Shown here: positions 8,073-16,262 of the stretch, piece after piece
How positions within the stretch are numbered: position 1 is the stretch's first letter
How the letters are laid out: each line of letters starts with the position of its first letter
Origin: Promethearchaeota archaeon
GTDB taxonomy: Archaea; Asgardarchaeota; Lokiarchaeia; Sigyniarchaeales; SOKP01
Direction: 5' to 3'
Assembly: GCA_011364925.1 (NCBI GenBank)
Contig: RDOA01000025.1
Location: forward strand, 1-49,261
DNA length: 49,261 nt
The notes under the pieces: model-generated
Databases searched by the model: none
What the model was told of the DNA's origin: nothing
What the model saw: the letters and a program-made list of their open reading frames with translations, nothing else
Program-made: the position numbers and the translations under genes

Positions 8073-8828
8073 TTAAGGAATAAGATTCTTGTTAAATTCT
8101 GGTAATTCGTCTGGTGGCCATCCTCTAGGCGTTTTGTAGTTTATTACATATCTATGGTCGCACATAGGAGCTCCAAATCCTAAAGTTTGAGTACGAGAGA
8201 ATCCAAATCCCAAAATATTCGCTTCAGAAAAGTCTGCTAAACAAAAAAAAGGAACAAACCTTTCAGCACCTAGGCGTTTAAATACTTTATGAAATGAACA
8301 CTCGTGAAAATTAAATCCCCACTCAAAAGTTTTTCCATCGCCTTCGATATAATCTACAACCCAATCCTCTGGGTACTCCCTTAACTTTGATGTTTCACAT
8401 AGTTTTTTAGCATAATCAACATAAGCTTGTTCAAAGGTGTATTGAGCAGGATCTTTACCAATCTTCTCTAAATTATTTCTTCTGATTGTATTGCTTATAT
8501 CACGGTATTCATAATAGAATTCTCCAATATCTCTAAGACTAAAACCCTCTCTCTCTAAAACATAAAACATCGCTAGATTGGATATCCCTCCAATAAGGAG
8601 CGTAGTAAAAGAATTTTTTCTTCCACCAATATAGGGAATTTCTGGTATGAGCTTTTCATATTCTGCTTTCATTTCATTAAATAAATCGTCGATTTTATCA
8701 TTAGAAAACTTTCTTTTAAGGACATCTCTCACAATCTCTAAAGATTTAGAAAATTCCTCCATTAATTTTGGTTTTCTTTTAATATAATAATCGTTTATCT
8801 CTTTAACAGTCAATTCTACATATTTCAC
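8073..8828 (-). CDS. L-2-amino-thiazoline-4-carboxylic acid hydrolase-like protein (251 aa)
   Basis: The C-terminal half carries the family pattern: FHECSFHKVFKRLGAERFVPFFC, LADFSEANILGFGFSRTQTL and a final GAPMCDHRYV. The Cys, His and Asp residues conserved here are those typical of the ATC hydrolase family, first known from bacteria that turn the thiazoline ring into cysteine. Many family members act on other compounds or have no known substrate. The start is GTG inside AAAGGTG, so it may initiate a few codons later. It is upstream of, and close to, a methyltransferase gene. Confidence 0.8.
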   Translation of the reverse strand: MKYVELTVKEINDYYIKRKPKLMEEFSKSLEIVRDVLKRKFSNDKIDDLFNEMKAEYEKLIPEIPYIGGRKNSFTTLLIGGISNLAMFYVLEREGFSLRDIGEFYYEYRDISNTIRRNNLEKIGKDPAQYTFEQAYVDYAKKLCETSKLREYPEDWVVDYIEGDGKTFEWGFNFHECSFHKVFKRLGAERFVPFFCLADFSEANILGFGFSRTQTLGFGAPMCDHRYVINYKTPRGWPPDELPEFNKNLIP

Positions 8829-8932
8829 CTTTAAAAAATTAAAATATGGACTTAGATTAAATGAAAATTACGTTAAGTTCCTTTTTAATATTGACCATTA
8901 TGTCTTATTTATCTAAGATACTACATTTACAA

Positions 8933-9433
8933 CTAATTAATCTTAATTTTACTTAGAATATCCTCAAAATAATGGATATTTCCTTGCTTTAATTCATCTT
9001 TTAAAGCGTTTGCTAGCGAATATCTAAAAGCCCATACCTCTACATTTTTCCCTATTTCTTTTAATTTTTTGACTACAGGGACAAAATCGCCATCTCCAGA
9101 AACTAATACTGCTGTATCATACGCGTTTTCGTAGCCAAGAGAGATAATATCGACCGCGATACCTATGTCAACTTTTTTTTCATCTACTCCTTGTGAAGTA
9201 ATCTTATCAAAACTCGCTTTTATCTCATATCCACTTTTACTACTCAAATCATTATACCATCTCTGCTTCTCTGGGGTTATAGGATATACAATCCCCTCAT
9301 ACAAATAAATAGCTTGCAAATTCCTATTATTAACTAGTAAAATTTTCAATTTTTCATAATCAGCTTTAATATTGAATTTTCTAAAACCCTGGAAAATATT
9401 GCTATTATCAAGAAAAATTACAATTCGATTCAT
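8933..9433 (-). CDS. NYN domain ribonuclease, LabA/DUF88 family (166 aa)
   Basis: RIVIFLDNSNIFQGF at the N-terminus has the first catalytic Asp and the Asn of NYN/PIN-like nucleases. KVDIGIAVDIISLGYENAYDTAVLVSGDGDFVPVVKKLKEIGKNVEVWAF gives the remaining acidic cluster (D-x3-D and SGDGDF). The fold binds Mg and usually cuts RNA in the cytoplasm. The length is normal for a single-domain LabA-like protein. The target RNA is unknown and the neighbours give no hint. Confidence 0.88.
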   Translation of the reverse strand: MNRIVIFLDNSNIFQGFRKFNIKADYEKLKILLVNNRNLQAIYLYEGIVYPITPEKQRWYNDLSSKSGYEIKASFDKITSQGVDEKKVDIGIAVDIISLGYENAYDTAVLVSGDGDFVPVVKKLKEIGKNVEVWAFRYSLANALKDELKQGNIHYFEDILSKIKIN

Positions 9434-9490
9434 TTGAAATCTCTACAAAACTTCAATTATTTTATAAAACTCTATGTAAATCAAAATTCA

Positions 9491-9967
9491 TCATCTCAAG
9501 GTAACGGGATATAGTTCATAACTATCCGTATACTCCATATGTTCGATTACCGGTCCTATGGAGAATATATTGGTTAAAGCATTAAATAAATCTATGGAGG
9601 GAGATTTTTCTAATGTGACACCAAAATAGAGTAAATACTCATCATCCCATTCTTCTATAAATTCATTCATGATATAGCCAATATAGGTCGTCTTCCGGTC
9701 ATCTTGTTTAAAAATGAATTTTATATCTTTTAAGGGTAAATAAAACGTACCATGCCTCATCGGAAAAAGTGTAATTAAATGTTCAAAGGGAACTATTTCA
9801 TCACTTAATAAGGATATATGCGTATTTTGAATCCATCTTAAGTTGGTTAGAATCCAAAACCCCCGCAACCTCTCTCTTTTCAGCTTGGTTGCGGTCCATA
9901 GTACATACTCATTCCTTTCCAAACAAACCTGCTCCTCAGCTTTCAAATACCGATTGATTTCTTCCAT
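9491..9967 (-). CDS. unknown protein with a PH-like beta domain pattern (158 aa)
   Basis: Not recognised as a named family. After an N-terminal helix (INRYLKAEEQVCLERNEYVLW) come alternating strands: FWILTNLRWIQ, EHLITLFPM, FYLPLKDIKFIFKQ, TTYIGYIM, EYLLYFGVTL, and then a closing helix SIDLFNALTNIF. A seven-strand sheet capped by one helix is the layout of PH/GRAM-like domains (bacterial PH domains). No membrane segment is seen. It is on the minus strand, 57 bp upstream of the NYN nuclease gene, and may be in the same transcript. Confidence 0.6.
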   Translation of the reverse strand: MEEINRYLKAEEQVCLERNEYVLWTATKLKRERLRGFWILTNLRWIQNTHISLLSDEIVPFEHLITLFPMRHGTFYLPLKDIKFIFKQDDRKTTYIGYIMNEFIEEWDDEYLLYFGVTLEKSPSIDLFNALTNIFSIGPVIEHMEYTDSYELYPVTLR

Positions 9968-10064
9968 CTTGTATTTCGCTTGAAATTTGATTAGTTATTA
10001 TATCATCATATTTCTTTTTAAACTTAAAATTATTATTAGACTATAAGAAAGATTATCCAAAAAA

Positions 10065-10412
10065 ATGAAAATTGGTTCAATTGTAATCCGCTGTTACGAA
10101 TTTGATAAAATGATGGCTTTCTGGCAAGAAGCACTCCATTATACACCTCGAGAACCGGCAGAGGGTGGTTGGGTAGTGCTTCGTGATCCTAAAGGGAGAG
10201 GACCAAATATATCTTTGGATAAAGTTCCAGAAAAGCGTTCAGGGAAAAGGAGTAGATTACACCTTGACCTATACACAAATGATAGAGATGGTGAAGTAGA
10301 ACGACTGGTCAAGCTCGGAGCAACTCGATATCCTTGGAGATATCCTCCGGATCATGATTATATCGTTCTAGCAGATCCCGATGACAATCTCTTCTGCGTG
10401 GTTCAGATTTAA
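10065..10412 (+). CDS. VOC/glyoxalase-fold protein (115 aa)
   Basis: The two beta-alpha-beta-beta-beta halves are visible: IGSIVIRCYEFDKMMAFWQEALHY with WVVLRDPKGRGPNISLDKVPE, and RLHLDLYTNDRDGEVERLVKLGAT with DYIVLADPDDNLFCVVQ. This matches the Glyoxalase_6 type of vicinal-oxygen-chelate proteins. HLDL provides a likely metal ligand. Members include resistance proteins, dioxygenases and lyases, so no reaction can be named. It is a single gene with its own divergent promoter. Confidence 0.8.
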   Translation: MKIGSIVIRCYEFDKMMAFWQEALHYTPREPAEGGWVVLRDPKGRGPNISLDKVPEKRSGKRSRLHLDLYTNDRDGEVERLVKLGATRYPWRYPPDHDYIVLADPDDNLFCVVQI

Positions 10413-10542
10413 GGCGTAGGAGCTCAATAATTTACAGGTATCTATCAAAACTAGGCGAATAAAGTACAGAAAAAGAGGAATTTGGATGAAAATCCTTAAA
10501 AGCTTTTGGTTCCTAATATTTCCTTTCTAATAATACTCAAAT

Positions 10543-11370
10543 TTAATGAACCTCTAAAGCTGATTTTAAGATTTCTTCAGTTCTTTTCCATAGAGTTTCC
10601 TGAACTTCTTTATTATAGGTGATTTTTGTTGAAGAAGATATCCGGTTGTTTACGAAATACTTTCCGGTAACATCCTTTAATTCAGGAGACGTACCAACGT
10701 AAACTAGCTTTCTTGCTCCTTTAATTACTGGTTCTCCCCCCGCTTGAAAAGCTGCATGTAACAATTTAGTGTTAATTCTACCGGGATGAAGACAGTTTAC
10801 AGTGATACCTTTAGATTGTAATTTTTCTGCAAGTAGATAAGTAAACAAAATTAAAGCCGTTTTTGACTTTGCGTAAGCTTTTACGGCAGTATATCCTTTT
10901 TTCCATTGCAAATTATCGAAATCAAAATGATTAGAATGAACTCGTGACACTACGTTCACAACTCGACTCGGTCTGCCATTTTCTAACAAATCAAGTAATA
11001 AATTAGTGAGATAGAAAGGAGCTAAATAGTTTATAGCAAAAGTTTCTTCTAATCCATACTGGTTAACCGTTCGTTTTTGGCGAATAACTCCGGCATTATT
11101 AATCAACAGATCCAATCTATCGTAATGCTCGTAAAATTTATTGACCATTTCTCTTATTTGAGCAAGCGATCCCAGATCAGCGTACACAAAATTTAACTGG
11201 TTACTCTTTGTTGTTTCCTGAACTTTATTCATAGTTGATACGGCTTTTTCCCGATTTCTTCCGTGGATAATTACTTGATGCCCTAATTTAGCAAGTTCAA
11301 TCGCTGCTTGATATCCTATTCCGTCTGTGGACCCCGTTATCAAAATTAGTTTTTTTTCTGTAATAACCAA
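10543..11370 (-). CDS. short-chain dehydrogenase/reductase, retinol-dehydrogenase-like (275 aa)
   Basis: TGSTDGIGYQ (about 13-22) is the SDR T-G-x3-G-x-G nucleotide loop, followed by the basic loop GRNREK that usually means NADP(H). NNAGVIRQ, the Ser-bearing VVNVVSRVHS and the catalytic YAKSK complete the classical SDR active site. The closest family shape is the RDH/WW-oxidoreductase-like group, which reduces or oxidises hydrophobic alcohols or ketones. The start is TTG at 11370. The next gene upstream on the same strand ends only 12 bp away. Confidence 0.88.
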   Translation of the reverse strand: MVITEKKLILITGSTDGIGYQAAIELAKLGHQVIIHGRNREKAVSTMNKVQETTKSNQLNFVYADLGSLAQIREMVNKFYEHYDRLDLLINNAGVIRQKRTVNQYGLEETFAINYLAPFYLTNLLLDLLENGRPSRVVNVVSRVHSNHFDFDNLQWKKGYTAVKAYAKSKTALILFTYLLAEKLQSKGITVNCLHPGRINTKLLHAAFQAGGEPVIKGARKLVYVGTSPELKDVTGKYFVNNRISSSTKITYNKEVQETLWKRTEEILKSALEVH

Positions 11371-11382
11371 TCAACTCTCAAT

Positions 11383-11838
11383 TCAAGTGTTAAGAAATGG
11401 AATAAAATTGTCTAGTGTAACTTTCGCACCTATTTTTGAAGGAATATTAACCGCTTTTTTTACTTCATCATAAGAATATCCCTTATCGTAGAGGTTTTTA
11501 ATGGCAGGAGAAAATATTTTACGATAGAACTCATTTCCTATTTTTTTTATAATCTTATCAAATTCTTTACTCGTTATCCATTTTTCTTCTCCACGCTGTT
11601 TAACAGTTTTACCTTTTTCTCCATTATGTTCTTCTACCTCGTAAATTTGAGGAGAATGTCCAGTTCGTTTTTGATAACCTAAGATCGCAATAAGTGTCCC
11701 GTGAATTTTAGATTCTTCTTCGTCGTGCCCCTTTTCCTCCCAATCAATACGGTGGTATTCCGAAATTATATCCCATTTTCCAACCTTTACACGCTTAATT
11801 TTTTCGAGTTCTGCGTCAGAAAATTCATTTTCACTCAT
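11383..11838 (-). CDS. uncharacterised soluble protein (151 aa)
   Basis: No family recognised. The protein is charged and soluble, with a hydrophilic first half (HRIDWEEKGHDEEESKIHGTLIAILGYQKRTGHSPQIYEV) and a helical second half ending in a two-helix pattern (YDKGYSYDEVKKAVNIPSKIGAKV). I place the start at the ATG at 11838 rather than the TTG five codons earlier. It sits 12 bp upstream of the SDR gene, which suggests an operon. There are no metal or cofactor motifs. Confidence 0.6.
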   Translation of the reverse strand: MSENEFSDAELEKIKRVKVGKWDIISEYHRIDWEEKGHDEEESKIHGTLIAILGYQKRTGHSPQIYEVEEHNGEKGKTVKQRGEEKWITSKEFDKIIKKIGNEFYRKIFSPAIKNLYDKGYSYDEVKKAVNIPSKIGAKVTLDNFIPFLNT

Positions 11839-11951
11839 TCTATTTAAAAACAATAATCTCTCTCAAAATAAGCATTTTGATTATAATTTAAAAAGTTAGA
11901 TGCGTGAAAACCTAAAAGTTAAAAAATTCACCTAAATTTAGAAAATCGATT

Positions 11952-12061
11952 ATGACACATCTCGTTAATAAAAAGTGTGTGCCATGTGAAGGAAGTATCC
12001 ACTTCTATCTGAAGAGAAATAAAAATTATGTCTCAATGAGATAAAAAGATGGAATCTTATA
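11952..12061 (+). pseudogene. decayed 5' part of a pterin-4a-carbinolamine dehydratase gene
   Basis: The ATG at 11952 opens with THLVNKKCVPCEGS, the highly conserved start of the PCD/DCoH family (CVPCEGG-x-PPLS). A single missing base near 11997-11999 shifts the frame. The next frame continues PLLSEEK, then an in-frame TAA (12020-12022), then KLCLNEIKRWNLI, matching the family's EIKxWxL helix. After about 12061 the match ends and the sequence becomes the tail repeat of the methyltransferase gene. So the gene has a frameshift, a stop and a lost 3' part. The intact enzyme recycles tetrahydrobiopterin after aromatic hydroxylation or regulates transcription. I judged this by eye from family knowledge. 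Confidence 0.65.
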
Positions 12062-12128
12062 ACTTATATTCATATCTAATTGATAATTTTTAATTGGTTT
12101 ACCGTTTCAGATCCTTTTACATCGGGAT
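12061..12128. repeat. 68-bp repeat, copy 1 (tail of methyltransferase gene)
   Basis: Aligned without gaps to 16434-16501, 56 of 68 bases are the same by my count. The segment covers the last codons of the methyltransferase gene, its TAG stop and about 15 bp beyond. The same segment forms the end of the unrelated EFR1-type gene. The two copies are in the same orientation, about 4.4 kb apart. Confidence 0.7.
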
Positions 12129-12723
12129 TTTTTCCAAAAATCCAATATTGATATTCTCCTCCTCTTTCTAATATACCCTCGGATATGATGGAGAATCCTG
12201 ATTTTTTTATAAGATTAAGAGTGGTTTTTGGGTTAAAATTGCTCCAAAACATCGGGACTCCAAAAAAATTACTTGTGCCTTCTGATTCTGAAATTCCCGT
12301 ATTAATCATTAGGATGCCACCAGGCTTCAAAATTTTAATAAATTGTTTGAAGATGTCTAAATGTTTATTTTTAGGTACGTGAAAAAGCGCATATACGCTT
12401 ATAATTCCATCGAATGAGTTTTCACTGAATTGTAAATCATTCATATCCATTTTGATGAATTCAGCACTAGGAACATTATCTCGAGCTAAATTTAGCATTT
12501 TACCAGATAAATCGATGCCAGTTACTTTAATCCCTCGTTCTATAAGGAATTTTGCAGTAGGAATCCCAGCACCGCATCCTACATCTAAGATATGAGCGTT
12601 TTCTGGAAGATGAGAAGCAAATTCTTCTAATTCATTATTGAATTTACTTAGATTCCTGTGACTATAATAATCTTCAGCGATTCTATCGTATCCTTGTTCT
12701 ACTAGTCTACTTATAGCATTCAT
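12076..12723 (-). CDS. class I SAM-dependent methyltransferase with a borrowed C-terminal tail (215 aa)
   Basis: Residues 44-53 (HILDVGCGAG) are SAM motif I, followed by GIDLSGKML at strand 2 and FDGIISVYALFHVPK at strand 4; PGGILMIN is the post-III motif. It is a small Methyltransf_11/25-type enzyme with unknown acceptor. The last 16 residues (PDVKGSETVNQLKIIN) match the end of the EFR1-type protein encoded at 16449-17366 (PDVKLSEIINQFKTNS), although the two proteins are otherwise unrelated. The end of this gene was therefore probably replaced by recombination. It is the last gene of the minus-strand photolyase block, 111 bp after the Staygreen gene. Confidence 0.85.
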   Translation of the reverse strand: MNAISRLVEQGYDRIAEDYYSHRNLSKFNNELEEFASHLPENAHILDVGCGAGIPTAKFLIERGIKVTGIDLSGKMLNLARDNVPSAEFIKMDMNDLQFSENSFDGIISVYALFHVPKNKHLDIFKQFIKILKPGGILMINTGISESEGTSNFFGVPMFWSNFNPKTTLNLIKKSGFSIISEGILERGGEYQYWIFGKNPDVKGSETVNQLKIIN

Positions 12724-12834
12724 ATGATTAACTATACTAACTAAATCTTAAGAAGGCATGGGTAATTTTTTATTATTAGTCTCACTCTTATCGTTTATAA
12801 AATTAAATCCAATAGAAAGAAGAATTTATATTTT

Positions 12835-13299
12835 TTAACAATGAATATCTTTGATCTGTCCATGATTTTCGATTCTATTATATTTCTTGCTCTTGGATTG
12901 GAAATGTACTATAACCTGAGCGTTTTCAAGCTCTGGCATCGCTTTAATAAGATTCTTATCTCCACATTTAATTGTCTGGAGTACGAGTGGCAAATGATAA
13001 CAAAAGATTTTGTTTCGTAAACCGGTCCAACCAAAACAGAATCCTCCACTAACGTGCATATACAGATGTAGTTCGAATTCACCGTTTTTCTTTTGCCACT
13101 CAGCTAAAACTTCGTCTCTCATGAAACGGGTATATAGACCTGAGATTTGTTCGTAATCGTATTCTGAACCTATCGTAAGGAAAAGATCTCCAGTTGAATC
13201 AGAATGTGTTAATGTGTATTTTCGAGGTAAATCTAACGTGTTTTCAGCTACGGAATCTTTATAAACTACATGCAATTTTTCAGGATTTAGATCGGGCAT
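12835..13299 (-). CDS. Staygreen-domain protein (154 aa)
   Basis: Nearly the whole protein is a Staygreen domain: NPEKLHVVYKDSV, RKYTLTHSDSTGDLFLTIG, the conserved FMRDEVLAEW, LHLYMHVSGGFCFGW, LRNKIFCYHLPLVLQTIKCGD and a final VIVHFQSKS. In plants and algae this family removes Mg from chlorophyll a. Prokaryotic homologues occur in organisms without chlorophyll, and their substrate is not settled. The His and Asp around THSDSTGD and the Cys in GGFCFG are present. The length equals that of single-domain bacterial members. It follows the photolyase gene by 65 bp on the same strand, possibly in the same transcript. Confidence 0.88.
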   Translation of the reverse strand: MPDLNPEKLHVVYKDSVAENTLDLPRKYTLTHSDSTGDLFLTIGSEYDYEQISGLYTRFMRDEVLAEWQKKNGEFELHLYMHVSGGFCFGWTGLRNKIFCYHLPLVLQTIKCGDKNLIKAMPELENAQVIVHFQSKSKKYNRIENHGQIKDIHC

Positions 13300-13364
13300 T
13301 TTTATAAATTATTTAGTCCAGAAGAAGTTTAAACCATTTAATTATGAATTATTAAATTATTGAT

Positions 13365-14699
13365 TTAAATTAAATCAATATATTGTTTTATGTTAAATTT
13401 TCGTTTCATTCCATCATAGCTCATATATCTTATTTTCCCAAAGACTTTTCTCTCGCCCCAAGCTCTATCATGAACACCTCCGATAGACCATGCTATTCCA
13501 GCATAGCCATTAGGGTCTCTTCCATCAAGTTCATATTTATCGTTGAGATAAATTGCGTATTCTACAGCCTTTTCAGGAGTCTCTGTCCATTCAAGAATTT
13601 TTTTTGCCCAATACATCCTAAGATAACCATGCATTTTCCCTCGTTTTATCATTTGACGTTGAGCAGTGTTCCATAGATCATCATGAGTTCTAGCTCTCTC
13701 TAATTCCTCCAAAGTATATTTATAGTCTCGTTTATCTTTTAAATGCTGATTCAAAGTCTCTATTGCCCAAGATTGAAAACTGGCAGTCGTATCATAATCA
13801 GGAGAATAAAAGCAGAAGTTATCTGATAATTCTTTACGTACAATTATTTCGTCATAAAACGAACCCTTGAGATTTATAATTCTTTTTGTCTTCGTCGCTT
13901 CTAGAACAACTCTTTGAGAAGAAATTTGTCCAAAATGTAAATATGGAGATAGATCGGAAACAGAATTTAAATTTGGATCGTTTCTTTCCCTAGTATAATT
14001 TCTAAGCTTTTTCTCAACGAATAATTTCAACACACCTCTTGCTTGATCCTCTCCTGGTCTTATCCAATCAAATGTGTATTTTGGATTATCTTCTGAAACG
14101 AAATTTCTTAGTTTTACCCAATTAACTTCGCTAAAGTTTTCTTTCCAAGAGTACGGGTGTTTCTTAATCTCTGGAAATTCAACTAAAAACTCCGCTAATA
14201 ACTTACTTATTTTTGAACGTATAGTATAGGCTGCATACTCTTTTTTATTAGATGCAATCCAACAAGGGACTATATTATGTGTATCTACTTCACTAAATGA
14301 TACGTTTAATTTACTTCTTAACGATTCAATCCAGTTCCTTTTTATTTTTAATGGAGAAAAGTCTGTTATTAACATACCTATTTTGTATTCCTCAATAAAA
14401 TTCGTTAAAACAGTTCTTGGATCTCCCTTTAGTGCCACAAATGTGATATTAAGTTCAATACAATCTTTTTCTATAATTTCTAATCCATCAAGCATAAAAT
14501 CAAAGATTCTTGGTTCCGCACCTAAAAATTCTTGCTGCAAACAAAAAACAACGATAATTGGTTGTTTATGATTTAATGCTAGTTCTTGAGCATAAATTAA
14601 AGCCCAATTATCTCTAATTCTTTGATCTCGACTCATCCAATATAAGATCGGACCACTGATCTTCTTCTCAAGTATTCTTTTGACTCTTCTATAGTCCAT
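13365..14699 (-). CDS. phr: class II CPD photolyase (444 aa)
   Basis: YWMSRDQRIRDNWAL near the start is the signature of class II photolyases. The C-terminal FAD domain is complete, with ARTHDDLWNTAQRQMIKRGKMHGYLRMYWAKKILEW, then LDGRDPNGYAGIAWSIGGVHDRAW. The enzyme splits UV-made cyclobutane pyrimidine dimers using blue light and reduced FAD. At 444 residues it is of normal size. The ATG at 14699 is 24 bp after the racemase gene, which itself follows the heliorhodopsin gene by about 33 bp, so the three are very likely one transcript led by the rhodopsin. Confidence 0.96.
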   Translation of the reverse strand: MDYRRVKRILEKKISGPILYWMSRDQRIRDNWALIYAQELALNHKQPIIVVFCLQQEFLGAEPRIFDFMLDGLEIIEKDCIELNITFVALKGDPRTVLTNFIEEYKIGMLITDFSPLKIKRNWIESLRSKLNVSFSEVDTHNIVPCWIASNKKEYAAYTIRSKISKLLAEFLVEFPEIKKHPYSWKENFSEVNWVKLRNFVSEDNPKYTFDWIRPGEDQARGVLKLFVEKKLRNYTRERNDPNLNSVSDLSPYLHFGQISSQRVVLEATKTKRIINLKGSFYDEIIVRKELSDNFCFYSPDYDTTASFQSWAIETLNQHLKDKRDYKYTLEELERARTHDDLWNTAQRQMIKRGKMHGYLRMYWAKKILEWTETPEKAVEYAIYLNDKYELDGRDPNGYAGIAWSIGGVHDRAWGERKVFGKIRYMSYDGMKRKFNIKQYIDLI

Positions 14700-14723
14700 A
14701 ATAAGAAATCCCCTTACACTTTT

Positions 14724-15422
14724 TTATGCTAATGAAAAATCTACGGCTGCTTGTAAATGAATTTTTAAGGTATCGAAAAGAGGAACACTTAAATCTTCGG
14801 ATTTAATTAATATAGGAAGTTCCGTACATCCTAGAATTATCCCTTCTGCTCCATTCTGTTTTAAATTTTCAATTATTTTTAATATTTCTTTCTTAGTCGC
14901 TTCAATGAATTTCCCTTTTGCAAACTCATTGTAAATTGCGTTATTAATGTAGTCTCTTTCATTTTTAGCGGGAGTTAAAGCGTTAATGTCATAAGTCTTC
15001 ATAAGTTTCTCAATATAAAAACTTCCTTCCATCGTGAATTTTGTCCCTAATAAGCCGACATCTTTAATATTCATAGATTTTATAACCTTTGCAGTCTCAT
15101 CAACTACATTAATGAGTGGGATTGTAATCTCCACCTCAATTTTGGGTGCAATTTTGTGCATAGTGTTAGAGCAGATTACGATCGCTTTACTTCCAGCTAA
15201 TTCAAGTTTTTTACATATTATAATCATTGTTTTCAATAGATCATCCCATCTATTTTGTTCCTGCAAGAGCAGAACTTCCGCAAAATTTACAGAATACAAT
15301 AAGATCTCTGCTGAATACCACTCACCGAGCCTATCTTTAACCATTTCGTTAATAATTCTATAATAATCGATTGTATTCTCCCAGCTCATGCCCCCAATTA
15401 AGCCTAACAACTTCAAAGTCAT
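14724..15422 (-). CDS. aspartate/glutamate racemase family protein
   Basis: The two catalytic cysteines sit in AIVICSNTMHKI and GIILGCTELPIL, the standard N-terminal and C-terminal halves of the Asp/Glu racemase fold, and the start LGLIGGMSWENTIDYY is typical of this group (RacX/YgeA type). It would interconvert L- and D-amino acids in the cytoplasm with no cofactor. I chose the ATG at 15422; a TTG one codon earlier extends the frame. It lies between the heliorhodopsin and photolyase genes with gaps of about 33 and 24 bp. Confidence 0.92.
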   Translation of the reverse strand: MTLKLLGLIGGMSWENTIDYYRIINEMVKDRLGEWYSAEILLYSVNFAEVLLLQEQNRWDDLLKTMIIICKKLELAGSKAIVICSNTMHKIAPKIEVEITIPLINVVDETAKVIKSMNIKDVGLLGTKFTMEGSFYIEKLMKTYDINALTPAKNERDYINNAIYNEFAKGKFIEATKKEILKIIENLKQNGAEGIILGCTELPILIKSEDLSVPLFDTLKIHLQAAVDFSLA

Positions 15423-15458
15423 CAATCCTATATTTCAATCAAAATAAAAAAAAAAAAT

Positions 15459-16262
15459 TTACGCTGGTTGTAATACTCCAGCGAAGACTAACCATGCTAA
15501 AAGAGTTTTAGACCACAAACTAAGTAGAATGTATCCACGCTCTCCGTACAAGTAATCCTTCCACTTTCCTATTTTTTTATACTGTAAAATCATGTTAATA
15601 GGAAACGTATTGAAGAAAAATATATACGATCCAAAGATAGCCCAAACAAACCATGGAATTTCAGAAACATCTCCATTCCCAAAGAGATATAAAAGAATGA
15701 TTACCCAAGGAATAACTCCAGCAAACACTCCAATGTAAAACGCTGTCCACTTCGTTTTCTCAGTTGTTTGGTTGTGAATTTCCATCATCAAACCTAGAAG
15801 ATTCATTACCGTATTGATACAAAATATCAAAATCATACTTGAAAGGTCATAGACTCCAAAAAACCACGCAATCAAAACTATCATTAAGGATGAACTTAAA
15901 GCGTATTCAAACCACCGAAAGTAATTGATCCTTTCTCCCAGTTTTCTATTATAGAAATTGTTCACTTTAGGTAATACGATTAAAAAATGAGCAATAGCTG
16001 AGAGTAATAAGAACATCGCAACTAAAGGACCTATAGGGACTGTTGTTAATTGTTGGTAATCTGGCATGAGACTTGGAGGTATTACCGCATCATTGTAATA
16101 GAGATAAGATGTAGTGATCGGTAACTTAAAATCTCTTATTTCAGGAATTGTATAAGATAAAATCACCATTATGCTCGCTTGTATCAAGTGTAGAAATCCC
16201 ATAATCAGGTTAAAACGTCTTAAATACGAAAAACTGATTTTTGAATCAATTTTTTCATTCAT
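15459..16262 (-). CDS. heliorhodopsin (267 aa)
   Basis: Seven membrane helices with the heliorhodopsin, not type-1 pump, signatures: RRFNLIMGFLHLIQ in helix 1, NYFRWFEYALSSSLM in helix 3, GERGYILLSLWSKTLLAWLVF in helix 7. Counting from the ATG at 16262, Lys252 is the expected retinal Schiff-base lysine, Glu119 the counterion, and His25 and His92 the inner polar pair; the Glu-His spacing of 27 equals that of the founding protein 48C12. The family is inverted in the membrane (N-terminus inside) and acts as a slow light sensor or enzyme regulator; published work links it to photolyase. The frame can also begin at GTG 16271. It is the first gene of the racemase/photolyase transcript. Confidence 0.94.
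   Translation of the reverse strand: MNEKIDSKISFSYLRRFNLIMGFLHLIQASIMVILSYTIPEIRDFKLPITTSYLYYNDAVIPPSLMPDYQQLTTVPIGPLVAMFLLLSAIAHFLIVLPKVNNFYNRKLGERINYFRWFEYALSSSLMIVLIAWFFGVYDLSSMILIFCINTVMNLLGLMMEIHNQTTEKTKWTAFYIGVFAGVIPWVIILLYLFGNGDVSEIPWFVWAIFGSYIFFFNTFPINMILQYKKIGKWKDYLYGERGYILLSLWSKTLLAWLVFAGVLQPA

Noticed and set aside
10488-10532. Very short frame after the VOC gene with a purine-rich site upstream
   Set aside because: Only 14 codons, and the region lies between convergent genes with palindromes (AAAAGCTTTT at 10498) more in keeping with a transcription end.
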